Shown one piece after another: positions 1-11,534 of a stretch of 64,000 nucleotides of DNA (positions within the stretch are counted from its first letter, which is position 1; the number at the start of each line of letters is the position of its first letter). The translations under genes and the position numbers were made by a program. A model generated the notes under the pieces. It was not told the DNA's origin. It saw only the letters and a program-made list of their open reading frames with translations, and did not search any database. The stretch is from Chalara sp. BL73 (Eukaryota; Ascomycota; Leotiomycetes; Helotiales), in NCBI GenBank assembly GCA_918026815.1, contig CAKJVC010000161.1:1-64000 (forward strand). The letters are read 5' to 3'.

Positions 1-1434
1 ATACCTGCCCAAGGACGAGATCCTTGAGACAATTCTCTAGTACGTCCAAGGCTCTCGATCTCAGAGATTCTTTGCAGGGTTGCTTCTAAGTGCTCATCAA
101 ATCCTCTTCTCCACAGACCTCTCTGAAGGCTCGTTGCATTGGCACAGAGTCAGCTCGTACGTACGCTGTGCTGGTTATGGTGAAGAGATTGATGTGGTCG
201 TACTGTCTAATAAAATCCGCACGAGTCATGATCTGCCGAGCTTTGTGAAGGGGAATCTGTGGAATGTTATGGGAGCCGTCATCTGGGTCATAGTCATCAT
301 GCTCGTCGTGCTGCTCTGCTTGGACTAGAGCTTGAGCCATAACCATTGCTGCTGACTGTAATTCTGTGAGATTGGAAGGACGAGATGGGGAAGGGCATTT
401 ACGGCATATTTTTGTTGATCCATAACATCATCGTCCATTTCCATTCCAAGGATCCAACATTGATTCAGAAACCAACGCTTCTCCGTGTCTATGATTTTAT
501 CACACATCTCTATCATGTTCTTGGACTTCGCCACACGATTCAAGAACGTCAGACGGCCGCCAACTTTGTCGTAAACTTCTGCAAGGACTCTTGAGTCCGG
601 TGGTTCTTGGAAGTATCTCTGTCGATATTTAGAAAGCGCCGCAATGGCTTGAGCTTTAGGTAGATCTGTAATTGATGTGACTTCCATCCTGGTAGCCAGC
701 TGCTTTAGTCGCTCGTATACCCAGTAATCATCTGAGTTAAAAATGACCGTGACCAGATTGCTTGCAGCCCACTGTTCTGCGCGTTGTTGTAGGAGCTCCA
801 ATAAGTCTCTTCCATCTTCATCATCTCGCAATAGATGGATGCAGTTGACGATGACAATCAAAGGGCGTCCAACCTTCTTTCTGCGGTTTATCGCTACCTT
901 CTCCAACTTGTTGAAAGCACGTTCGATATCCAAAAGCGCACTACTCTCTCTAGGCCCTCGTTCTGAAAAATATGATCCAATGTAATCTTCATGAAATTCG
1001 AAGTTCAGGGCTTTGCCCAACCTTACCCTAAAGATCTCCAGGTCGGCATGAGCTTCAAACATGCTGACACCTTCACCGTCAATCTTGTGCATGGCATCGA
1101 GCAACATACTTGACTTTCCTGTCCCCTTCTCTCCTATCAGCAGGTGGTACCGGCCTCTTTCCGTCCCATTCACAATTGCATCAATCTTTGCTTGCTCGTC
1201 ACGCACGACCCAATGCGTTTCGTCAGCTGCAATGGTTTGGAGGTTGGATATTGTATCTGGCAACTTCTTCCCTAAGGCCGCGAGTTCGAGCACAGGATCT
1301 CCAGGTGTAAAAGCCTTTTCCATCTTATGTATCACTAGCCACTTGTAGAACCTATGATACATGTACCCTCCTAAAGCGAAGCCAGAACCTACAACTACAA
1401 TACTGGCGAATGCTGTCGCAGCAGCTTCCAGCAT
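1..1434 (-). CDS. AAA/P-loop ATPase, mitochondrial type, main part (runs off the window)
   Basis: A P-loop ATPase of about 470 visible residues. From the start at 1434 it shows one hydrophobic segment (residues 8-28, membrane anchor), then a Walker A motif GEKGTGKSS near residue 100 and a Walker B-like strand LIVIVN near residue 195. I place an intron at 356-402 (gtaaat...tacag); splicing joins QQKYA to SAAMVMAQAL in one frame and continues into a conserved-looking block HKARQIMTRADFI. At about position 100 the frame runs into a stop (86-88). The next frame downstream (about 1-85) still reads like protein (ATLQRISEIESLGR), so one base seems missing in the TTT run near 100. In-frame codons also continue upstream of the ATG at 1434 to about 1550, so the true start lies further 5'. 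An inner-membrane mitochondrial ATPase is my inference from overall look, not a match I could test. Confidence 0.6.
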
Positions 1435-2125
1435 TTGTTGATATATGGGGCCATTTGGGTTACTTGAGCCTGATGAATTGGTGCGTTTGCTTCTGTTGGT
1501 AAACGGATTGTATGTCTTATGCTCTCCTGCAGTTGTGTCAGTGTCTGCCTGCCTACACTATGTTATTCAAGATCCTTTGGAAACATGAGGCTTAGGATCA
1601 TGTGATATCCTGCACGTGATGAAGAGACTGCCAGATGGCCATATCTTGTCTTCATTGAATATGAGCTTGTGACCGAATCCATGAGCAGCTCAGAGATGTC
1701 TCTAGAGCTAATTAAGTATTCCTCATCACTCAATTTCACTGAATCTGCAGTAACATTGTTGATTTTGGTTTCGTTAGACTGACCAAACTGGCCCCCAAAT
1801 AAGAATGGCAAAGGCGGCTACTTCGATTCCTAGGCAATGTATGCATTCGGCAACTTACGCGACTGACCCTCTTCCCTTCCATCTTGGTCATTTTGAGGTT
1901 CTCCCTCAGTGCTTTTAGCTGCAGGTTCGGTTGTTGAAGCACACCTCCTCTGGATACCAACGCGTTTGTGAAGCCGATAACAAGCGGGTTGAGCGCGTAT
2001 GCGGTGTGATCTAGGAGATGGTTGAAGCGCCGCCATACCGGCCTCATTATCGTGTTTGAAATCTGTCGTAGGGTGGAGAAGAAATGAATATCATGAGCAA
2101 AGTGTCTCAGTGAGTATGATCCCAA
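1435..2125 (-). pseudogene. Probable 5' part of the AAA ATPase gene, exon structure unresolved
   Basis: Protein-like sequence continues upstream of the ATPase on the same strand. The block 1563-1815 encodes SDEEYLISSRDISELLMD and a Ser-rich stretch, ending in a stop at about 1563. A plausible intron lies at about 1815-1858 (gtaagt...gtag). Above it two frames compete: one from 2036 that is Arg-rich, acidic-poor and looks like a mitochondrial presequence, and one from 2125 that joins the next exon in phase. I could not find a splice solution that carries a single frame through 1563 into the codons above 1434. Either another small intron is missed or the gene is damaged here. It is listed as a possible pseudogene segment because the 3' end also appears frameshifted. 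Confidence 0.35.
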
Positions 2126-3779
2126 AGAAACCTATATTATTTCGTTGTTAATTGAGGATTGAGCGGGACTGTACCAGTCTTATCTTGGCAAACTAAAATT
2201 AACATGATACACGCTAAAGAATGCTGATATTTAAATGCTCGCGACAGACAACCAATAAGTTATGTATTTTGAGTTGATGCTATTTTGTGTCACCACTTGG
2301 TCTAAGAATGTATTTCATGTGGCTGTGATGTTGGATTTCTCTTTATGGCCCAGCAATTTATGCATCATTTGCCTTTGCGTGTGACCGTATTCAGTTGAAA
2401 TGGGAATGCCAAGCAATCCTTAACACGACCACATCAGTTGTGAATGATGCATAGGTCTTCCCTCAAAACACATCTTGATGCAGTGCAGCAGCTTGAGTTT
2501 GGATCTTCATAAGCATGATCCCTTGTCCGCTTCATTTCAATAAGTTCTAATCAACCTCCCAACATAAGAGTGAGTACAAAGCTTGCACGAGATGCATGAT
2601 CATTGTGGATTGCTGTTTGCCGTAGCAAACCTTTGCGGTATCCCTGATAGTACCTAGGCCGCTAAGTGTTACAATCACTTGTGAGGCTTCAGTATCTTGA
2701 TCGCAAAGAGGCTAAAGAGCGCCAGGCTGGAATGCATCATAACAGATTCCGCTTCTAAAATCCGCGCCTGGAAACCGTTGTCAAGGATAAGACTCGTTGC
2801 CTTTCGTACAGAAGAGGGCTCAGTTGACGCCCCTTTGATCCTAGAGAGTTTCTACTGTAAGTGGTATCATTAACCACGAGTAGTTATGGTTCAACCTTCA
2901 TACCGTGGCTATCTCTTCAAAGGAACGTTCTGCCATAATATAAACACCACTTGAGCACCATCCTCACTTCAAGGGCTCCATCTCTCTCAGATCTATCTTA
3001 TTACTTTTTAACATCCCACCATCTTTTGGTATCTGTAGAAAGCGCTGTCCTTGTTCCATTTTGTCGACATTCATAACCTCAGCCATCGCACGATATGAAA
3101 GCTGCTAAACGCTACCACAAAATCATAATTGCATATGCTAACAATGCTACCTCTTGCTCATGGATACTGATAGCAAATTTGACCTTTTAAAGTTCTGACG
3201 AGGTTTCTCTAAACTAAGAAGACAGGTCCGACCATATCGCATTCCACTTGCAATGACAGATGAAGCGATAGAATATCGAGACTAAAAGCGCCAGATGCGC
3301 CACCCGCTTGTAGTTGGAAGAGTTCGAGGATACACATGGCGGCTGGGTCTTCGGCAATCTGTTTGCCTTGTAATATTTTCTGAATTTTTCATAACAACGA
3401 GAATGATCGAAGCAATAGTTGCTCATCTCCCGCGCTCTTATTTTGTTCTCACTGCCAACAGCAAGGACGTCCAGTCGAGTCATTCCAGGAACTATGATTC
3501 AACTTCTCCATAACTCCTGACAGTCTTGCAGCCGCCTCTACTCGGGCTTGCTTAAGTGCTTGCGTCTCACTTTGCAAAACCTAATAGAAGACCAGGCAAC
3601 TTAAAGTTATTACCCTTGACCAAGGTGTCGGCAACACATATTGACTCCGCATCAGTAATCAATTGATTAGCGCCGGTATCATACCACAACCTGGCCCAAT
3701 TTTATATTTTCAGTCGGCGGTGAGCTGTGGACGCCATCTTTCATGGCATCTTATCCACAATTGAAGCGAGAGTAACTGT
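2126..3779. other. Intergenic stretch, no supported gene
   Basis: I see only short overlapping frames without start context or recognisable domains. AT-rich patches and a few pyrimidine tracts (2940-3060) could be promoter or untranslated DNA. No RNA gene recognised. Confidence 0.4.
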
Positions 3780-3914
3780 ATGAAGGTTCCTGGAACGACT
3801 TTCCTCACTGCCTTCCTTCTCTCTTGTGCCTTGTTCGTGGCCCCGGCCGGAGCGGATGTGGAGAAGCTTCCAAGTTTCAATTCAAATTTCTTAATACCTT
3901 CCACCTATGGTTGA
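3780..3914 (+). CDS. Small ORF with signal-peptide-like start
   Basis: A 44-residue ORF starting MKVPGTTFLTAFLLSCALF, i.e. a short charged start, a hydrophobic core and an Ala-Gly-Ala cleavage-like site near residue 25. Only about 20 residues follow before the stop. The overlapping frame from 3907 (74 codons, with a hydrophobic segment near its end) could be a second exon or a separate ORF. No family recognised. It may be the 5' exon of a small secreted protein or chance. Confidence 0.25.
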   Translation: MKVPGTTFLTAFLLSCALFVAPAGADVEKLPSFNSNFLIPSTYG

Positions 3915-4155
3915 TAATACTGGGCAGAAAGCTTCGTGTACATCCTCTGATCAAGATTGGATTGAATGGCCTACAACTGCCTGGTATACATCGGTACCGG
4001 TCTGGAGGAGAGTCTGTCCAGTGGCGGCTCTGTCATCCATTGCTTTGGTTTTGTCTCTTTCACCCTTGTTTTCGTATCTCTTCTATGGCTTGAGTAAAGA
4101 TCCTCCTGCTGGCAAAAGCTTTTCAGTCTAGTGCAATAGGTTCTCAAGATAGCTC

Positions 4156-4500
4156 TTAAGTTAACATTCCAAAGCACATCTTGCTGGTAATCTCTCCCTT
4201 CCGGCTTTGAGTCTCTAATTTCTTTGTTTTAAGCTGTGGAGGTCGTACAACGACATAGCAGTCCATTGATGTTGTTGAAATGTTTCCTATTTCAAAACTT
4301 TGGTGAAGCTCGCCAAATATAATATCTTCTGCTAGAATTTCTCTTTCGTTAGAGATGGCGTCTATGAAATTTTCTGTATTGAGTTCCAGGAGACAATTTC
4401 TGGGTCCCAAAACTGACATCCAGGGCTCAAATTGCGTGAATGTGGACATGCTGAGCACGCGCGGCTGAATTTTTGCGAACTCTCTTGCTCGCTTTATCAT
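4156..4500 (-). CDS. Hypothetical ORF, 114 residues
   Basis: An ATG-started frame with ordinary amino-acid composition (acidic middle, Lys-rich end: KTKKLETQSRKGE). No domain recognised and no obvious neighbouring exon. The flanking 2.2-4.8 kb is otherwise non-coding in appearance, so this may be an orphan or a remnant of a larger gene. Confidence 0.25.
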   Translation of the reverse strand: MIKRAREFAKIQPRVLSMSTFTQFEPWMSVLGPRNCLLELNTENFIDAISNEREILAEDIIFGELHQSFEIGNISTTSMDCYVVVRPPQLKTKKLETQSRKGEITSKMCFGMLT

Positions 4501-4895
4501 AATTTTCTATAATGCTTCGAGACAGCTTGTATCATCGTTGCTATTGCGTTTCAAAGGCTTGATGCTACGGTCAAGCTTTTTAACATACAGAAACAGGTGT
4601 TCAGTTCATGTTGAAGTCCATCACAGCGAGGACTAAATACCTAGGACTCTCCTGTCAACAAGGCGCGCTAAGGATGGTGTTTGATCGCAATTGTTCTCTG
4701 ACCACCAATACGAACAGCTAGTCTAATTTTAAATCGAATCCTGCTAAGCTCGACCCCTCAGCCTCCAATACAATCTCAATTGCCATCGCCATTTATCTTC
4801 ATCCCTTGCGCAATATGGCAACAAAGCTGAGCAGTGCTGTTGATGGCAAGTATATATCGTAAAATGGAAAGCGCGATAGCTAATTCAATGTAAGG

Positions 4896-6065
4896 ATGTC
4901 AAGTCCCAGCACGAGAGCTGTGGCGGTATTGGACGGACAATCAGAGGAGAGCCTATATTCAATCAGTCGTTGTGAAAAACTCACCGAGTCTTTGGGTGAG
5001 GCTATCGACCAATTCAACATGTGGCATGGAATATTCAACCTGTCTGCCGCAAGAATTTCATTCATACCAATACCCTCATGCTAAGGATGAGTTCACAGTT
5101 GGGGACATTGACACTCTAGGACAGCTGAAGCCAGAGGAACTAATGGATCCTCCAGGTCCTCTAGGCGAGGTGGTAGATGCTTTCATGAGGCACTTCAATC
5201 TTCTATTTCCCAGCGAGCAGTACGAGCGCAAGCAATATGCTAACACTGTCACCGGACTTTTAGCCCTTGATCTTCTTCAAGACCTAGAGACCCTGCGTCG
5301 AACTGACTTTCGGAAGGCAATAGCTAAGTTAGGATTCAGAGAGGAGGATTTGGATGCGGGAGACCTCATACAATATCCCGCAAAGCAGTGGCTTGCGGAA
5401 ACTGTTCGGCAAGAACAACTATCAGCACAAATTTATGCTAGCATCCACGTGGACATGAGAATATGGGTATGTTGCGCCAAAAACGATAGCTTTTCTATGA
5501 GTTGATAAAACATTAGGTGATGATCAAAGATCTGCAACACGTTGAGCTGCCGTCAGATCACATTGCGCTTTTGAATTCCTTGTTCCCACCAGATGTATGT
5601 CATCTAGCGAACAAATGGATCGACCAAGAATATCTCAAGAAACTCAGAGCCGTGTTTTTCAACATTATTCTTGCTATACTGAATAAGAACCGGAGGCCGC
5701 TTGATGATCTGACTTCCAGCCTGTCAGACAACCTTAGGCTAAAGCATGGCTGGCGTACGACATACAGAGAGATTACGCGGTACTTGAAGCTAGTTCAAGA
5801 GAGTACAAATCGATTCAGAGCGGTGACTTCATTTGAGTGGCATAGACGTAAAGGAATCTCACAGGACAGAAGGGCCCAAAACTGGCGATCACGATGCCAT
5901 CAGCACCAACTGCTACAGAACCTCTTTAAAGATCAACCTGAGCCCTCTACGACGAGAGGAGAGATTATTACTTCGGATGAGGTCTCTGGAAAGGATGAAA
6001 AGTTTTCTATGAGCCCCGAATCTAACTCCTGCACTCAAGACAATGTTTTGTACCTAGGGGCATAA
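4896..6065 (+). CDS. Hypothetical protein, three-exon model
   Basis: Starts at the ATG at 4896. I infer an intron of about 58 bp inside 4997-5060 (gtgagg...gcaag), which joins KLTESL to EFHSYQYPHAKDEF. A second intron sits at about 5467-5516 (gtatgt...attag), which joins DMRIW to MIKDLQH. The product is about 345 residues, soluble, Leu- and charge-rich and probably mostly helical, with no family I recognise. The frame ends at 6063-6065, but the next frame downstream continues in protein-like style, so this may be only the 5' part of a larger gene (see 6066-8724). Function unknown. Confidence 0.45.
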
Positions 6066-8724
6066 ATGTCCGTCGTCGACCCAACTTTCAATCCCCGTTG
6101 ACATTAGAGAATATCCAAATCAAAGCAGGTGATGTTTCAAGTACTCCTAAACCTAGTTCAAACTATGGCGATCATTCTTCGAATTCGACTTCTTCGCGTC
6201 TACAGCCGAAATTTCAGGCCCCTCTGACAAGAAAGAATTTGAGAGTTCTCTCAGGTAGTTTCTCTAAAATACCAAGGTCAATTTCGAGTGTTCGAAATCG
6301 TTCAGCAGCTTCAGATTCGACTCGTACTTGGGGTACTGAAAATGATTCATTTGCGTCTGGGACAACTTCGCCTCACCCGCAGCTTACTTCTCGAATGCCG
6401 TTGACAGCAGAAAATTTAAGTATTTACTTAGGAAGTGTTTTGAAGACTTCCAGTCCTAGCTCGAGCTGTCAGGCTTCACTGGCTCAGTAGTGCTTCGCGT
6501 TCACTACTCAACTCTCCATTCCCGTGGAAGGCAAATAAATCAAAGGTTCATTTTAAATATTCATCGAGCACTACTCCTCATAGCTCACAGCCTCAACATC
6601 GAATCCACGCCACAGGTCCACGACTTAATACGCAAGTTCCAACGACGAACGCTCTCATAATGAGCCAGAAGCATACCCATGATCAACGGTTCGCACGCGA
6701 GACAATAAATAAATATATAGCTCCCAGTCATGAGGTTGGGCAAGAGAGAAGAGACAGACCCCCAAATTCCATATTGCCGTTCGGCCCGCACAAATCTAAG
6801 CAATGGGGTGCATTGCATCGAGCTACTCTGATACTGAGTAGTGCAGCACGTCCACCAAATTCGCGATCAAGCCCTCCTCAACTAACTAGCCGGTCACAAT
6901 CACGATGTTCAAGACCTATAAGGCCAGGAAAAGAAATTGAGGCTCCGCTTCCGAGGAGCCCCTTTTAAAAGAATGGAAGCCGTCGACTTTAGCAAGCGAT
7001 ACAGGGTCGAAACCACGTAGCATTCACAGGATTCAAAGGGTCGATGGAAAGAAGCCTTCTGATATTGAAGTTAATAAGGGTATCCGAGTTATCACGAAGT
7101 CTTCCCCGCCCGAAGAATGGAAAGGACTCTCTTCGAGGCAGCCTGTTGTTAGAGAGACCTCTTCGAAACAATTTGCTCCAAAATTGCCTTCTCTGGGAGT
7201 ATCATCTTTCCAAGTTTCCTCTTTAAAGGCAACCTCTTTGCGAGCATTGTCATGGAAAGCATCACCCACGGAACAACTCTCATCAAAGCTTTCCCGATCA
7301 AAAGCACCCCACACAAAGCCTCAACTCCCTAAAGAATCTTACTCAAGACCACATATTTCGAATGAAGCTGAACAAACCTCTCCCCAACTTCTCGATGCCC
7401 GAAGTTTGCAAGGTCCTAAAGGTATGGAATTAATAGATCTGGTATTAGTCCGTAGTTATCAACCGCCTAAGAATCCCAAACCACCTCTGAAGGGTTGCTT
7501 GTATTCACCAAAAGATATCGAGAATGGCAATGAAGAGAATGTCTCTAACTCCAAAAAACTGTTGGGTTTGGAGAGAACTTGGAGGGCAATATTGTTGTGA
7601 ATATTCGTATTTTTGAGGTATCTGCGACGATGGTTAAGGCTTCATTTCAACCTCAGCCCGGCTCGAAAGCCTACAAGGTGGTCAAAACAATTCCATCAAA
7701 TATCTCTATGTTCGGGAATTCCTCTTATTCTCAAGACAACCACAGCGCCGGACAGAGGCATCATAACAAGAGGCTTATCGACTCTGAAGAGGCTCGTCAT
7801 CAAGCGGCCAAATTAGGGCCACAAGGCACCAAGGGTCGAAAATGCGTAGTAGTCAATAAGGAGGACGAAGCCCGGAATATGAATAGGTTTCGGAAGGCAG
7901 ATGGTATTCCCCAAGGGGACAAAATCGCAAGCAGAAAGAGTTCGAGAAAACATACGAACAACTGACTCAAAAGAGCAAAGACATCATCGCCAACAAGTAG
8001 CAGAGGATCGTGAAATTGAACATACCCGTACCAGGGCTCGCAGGATTGCGTTAGCAGCTGCCATCGAAGAGACTCGTCAGAAGCAGGAATTTCGCTTAGA
8101 GGAAGCAATTCGTAAGTTCGAGAAAGATCTTGTCACAGAAGAAGTTCATGAAGCTTTAAAAAGGACCAGACACCATGAAGTGTCACGGCTTGGAAAGCTT
8201 GAGAAAGTCGAAAAGGAGGCTTATGAGCCTAAGATAGTTGAGAAGGTTGAAGAGGAGAGAGTTACACAGTTGCCACAGAACACTGCCGGCAGGGGAGTCA
8301 AAGAGGAGCTTAGGGCTGGCGAGAGTATGCGACAGAGTGGAAAACCTTCTAATCTTAAAAAGAAGCCCTCCCGTCCCTCCATACCCTCTATATCTTCTAG
8401 CGGCTTGGTGGCTAAGATGAGTGATTCTTGGAATAATCCTTTCAACAGTTGTCGAGAGTCTGAGGAAAGTGTACGTGAGAAGAATGTAGGCAAGCTAGAG
8501 CTTAAGACTAAGAAATTGGGTAGCAGCTTGAATGGTCGGATGTTCAAGGCAGCAAGAAGCTCAGCTAGTCTAAATCGGGTGTCGGAGGAGGATGCAGCAA
8601 AAAGGAGAATGAAGAACATAAGCTTGGAGGTAGTAGATCGTTTGGTAATGTGAGGGCCCGCATAACCAAAAGTGCTAAAAGCTTTTCAAATCTGCGTCAG
8701 GAGTCGAAGGGGCAATGAAATATG
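6066..8724 (+). pseudogene. Long Ser/Lys-rich coding region with repeated frame changes
   Basis: Nearly the whole stretch reads as protein, but in successive different frames: about 6066-6490, 6490-6967, 6968-7600, 7579-7965, 7901-8650 and about 8620-8724. The 5' half is Ser/Thr/Pro-rich and contains three spaced copies of a motif PLTxxN(L/I) followed by a hydrophobic run, G-S/D and K (near 6097, 6220 and 6400). The 7.9-8.35 kb part encodes a strongly charged Glu/Arg/Lys region typical of a coiled coil, and the end is basic and Ser-rich. I could not find convincing intron borders at each frame change, so several single-base shifts are the simpler explanation. Together with 4896-6065 it may be one decayed gene for a large cytoskeletal- or scaffold-like protein. 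That role is a guess. Confidence 0.4.
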
Positions 8725-9763
8725 GATGAGTAATTCGGAATACCGGTGTACAGGCAATGGAAAACTGTAGAACTAATTGAAAGGTTCATCAATGGGAAAT
8801 AATAATGATTATGACACCTTCCATTCCTTCATTTCAATGGCGAGTGTTGATTTATTCAAGTTTTGACATACCAATTGAAGAACCTCACGACGAACCTTCT
8901 TGGAACCATGGCTATAAATATCCAACTCTAGCAATTCTCCTCACTCTAAATATGTTTAAGCTTGATCGAGATTCTAAATGGAAAAGAGCATGCAAAGCAT
9001 ATTGTTGACTTTACAAATGCGAATGGTACCCATCCCGTAGATCTTGCCGGGCTACCTTCGGACTTGCATACTACTTTCTCGTCTTTGGGGCTACTGTGAA
9101 GTATTACCCTTCTTGGGGAGTTGTAAGGGATGGGGCTGAAGGGGACGAGGATGACTGGAGCAGTGGTTTGAGAGTAAAGAGGTTGAATGAAGTGGGCTTA
9201 TTGGGGAGAAAGAGCCGGGTGAATATATTGAAATTAGCGCATGTGAAGGCTGAGGTGAGAAAGGATTATGATTACAACATTGATTTAGAGAGAGCCAATA
9301 GGTTTGGATGAAGGTGGAGGATTTGTTGGATTTTGGACAAGGAGTATAGAGTGGGTAAACATCGCATTTTCGTGGGGCGGAATACTACGGTTCTTGGAAT
9401 CTGACTTTTCCTGTAGCATCCTGAAACTGATAATTTGGACATAGAAGTTGAGGGCAAGAATACTGACGAGGCTCGTCCTGCTCCACAAATACATCTAAAC
9501 CTGTTGTACTAGGCGTTTGGAGGAACACGTTGGCTCGATGAAAACAGGACACCAATGGCGAGGCTACTAGATTGTCCCAGTCTAGTAATTCGTTGGATAA
9601 AGTAGATTCAGAGAAAAGGCTGTTGAGACTTGCTGAAAGGATAGAAAAGCTAAATAAAGATCTGGTAGAAGATGATAGTCAAACAAATAAAAGACCAGCA
9701 AGTAACAATTCAAAGCAAACCAACTAGTCGGGTCGCATATGAAAACCCGCAAAACCGATCAAC
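8725..9763 (+). other. Degraded coding-like fragments, no intact gene
   Basis: Short protein-like pieces occur in changing frames (for instance 8794-9008 and 9096-9311, the latter rich in Arg, Lys and Asp). None has a convincing start, stop and splice pattern. They look like a continuation of the decay seen in the preceding 2.6 kb. Confidence 0.3.
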
Positions 9764-10535
9764 TTGAATACGTTGTATTACATAAAAACAAGGGGCAAGC
9801 ATAAGAGCAGCTTTAGTTGCGCTTCAGGCGGCATTTCAGTCCGCATGGTCCGTGCGCTCCAGTCGCGACCTCCAAAGAAAGAATTCACATATTCCACCAG
9901 AACCTACCTCGCAACATCGACTGTGGCAAGCACTCAACGCCAACATTTTAATACAGATGGCAAGATGATGTCGTTGCTCAATCGCTTCATGGGATCATCA
10001 GCTCCTGAAAAAACTACAAGCATGGCACCCGATGAAGAGCCTACAAGTAAGTATCGTTCTTCGTTGTGCGAGCGTATACTATAGTGAGTTTAGACTAGCT
10101 ATTTGCTGACTTTGAAAGGCTCTACTCAGGATATTGAGGACATAGAGGTTCCTAATCTGAAATACCAATATAATAATGGAAGAAACAAACAGTGGGGAGG
10201 GGTATGAGGGGTTGCCGGGCTCTGAGCATCTCGCAGCAGAAGAGCCAGTGCAGAAGCAAGCAAAGTCAAAAGCTAAGAAGAAGGGCAAGAAAAAGAAAAT
10301 AGTAAAGCGTGGCGCTGCCGCAAATCGGGAGGCTGATGAGCCGATAGTCGGCGTCGAGATACAAGAGGCGGAGGATTATGGACAACACGACCTAAGGCCA
10401 GTATGTTTTACAAGTGGTACATCGCAACAACGAATAGACTTGGTGTTCTCGATGTCTCCAACTTGGTTGGTGGTGGCCATTTTGTTCGCTTCGATTGTCC
10501 CCCTGAAATATGCAAGTCATTGGCTGGCGGACTAG
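9764..10535 (+). CDS. Hypothetical Lys-rich protein, uncertain exons
   Basis: A first segment from the ATG at 9764 runs to a good donor (gtaagta at about 10048), with an acceptor about 70 bp later (ttgaaag). A second frame from 10176 encodes a very basic tract (KSKAKKKGKKKKIVKR) followed by an acidic stretch and a hydrophobic tail (VVAILFASIVPLKYA). I could not join the two parts cleanly in one frame, so this may be two ORFs or another frame-damaged gene. No family recognised. Confidence 0.25.
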
Positions 10536-11534
10536 GAAGACCAAGCCAATGGGATGGGCCGAGGGCGGCAGTGCCGCCGGAGTGGGTTCCCGGCTGAGGC
10601 ACACGGGCACGTGAATGTGAAATCGTTGGATGAGCCCGGGATAAGCGCTGAGTCCTGTTATCGATAATCGATAGTTGCTTTCTGGTCTAGTATTTATATC
10701 TACTGTATCCTCGGCACATAGAGCTGATGTCATTTGTGAGTTGACAAGTTAGATGCCCCAGCTAGATGAGGGCATGATATCGGACGTAGCTGCATGCTGG
10801 AATGGGGAACAAGTCAAAATTGCTGTAGCTGTAGCGTAGTGCTTCGGCCAATCCCAGTCGACAATAACAAAGAAAGCTGGCCAATCCAACCTTGAGTCTA
10901 CAGAGGCAAATTTTGTTGCACTGGCAAATGTTATCCCCATAACAATCCTCAACTTCCCGTCCCCCACCAAGAAAGTTAGTCTTTCCCGATGTTCCCCTGT
11001 CCTATCTTGGCTGTTCCGACGAGATATCAACATAATAGGCCTTCCCACGCCTCCTTATCACCCCGTAGAGCTGTTTACTTCTCAGCTCTCTCAGCTTCCC
11101 CAGGAGATCGTTTCATCCCTTGGAGACATTGAGTCGAGCACTGGATATTTGGTCACGTGAGGGTTGCTATGGAACACAGAACGACATGCGTCTTAGCCGC
11201 AGTTACCTGTTTATGGGGACATGAACTATATCGCTGTCCTATTCGAGCTGTAGATCACTCAATCTAACAGCAATACTCTCTTGTAGGTCACGTGGAGTTC
11301 GGGGTTACGTTGTAACCTCCCTTCTGAATTAATTCACAGAAGCTTAGCCCCTCAGCCTCGCAGCATTTTCTTTATCCCACCCTCTGATATGCATCACCTC
11401 GATCCTTCCAATATCGCTTCTTTGTTTATATTACGCGATTCTCTCAAGGCAGCAAGGCTCTGTCTGGGGCTCTGTCTGGTCAGCCTTTAACATATTCTAT
11501 GGACGCAGCCTTGAAGCCACGGCTGTAATTTGAG
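10536..11534. other. Intergenic, likely promoter side of the HET gene
   Basis: No supported gene. The last 300 bp before 11535 are pyrimidine-rich (for example 11340-11460), as is common upstream of fungal starts. Confidence 0.4.
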
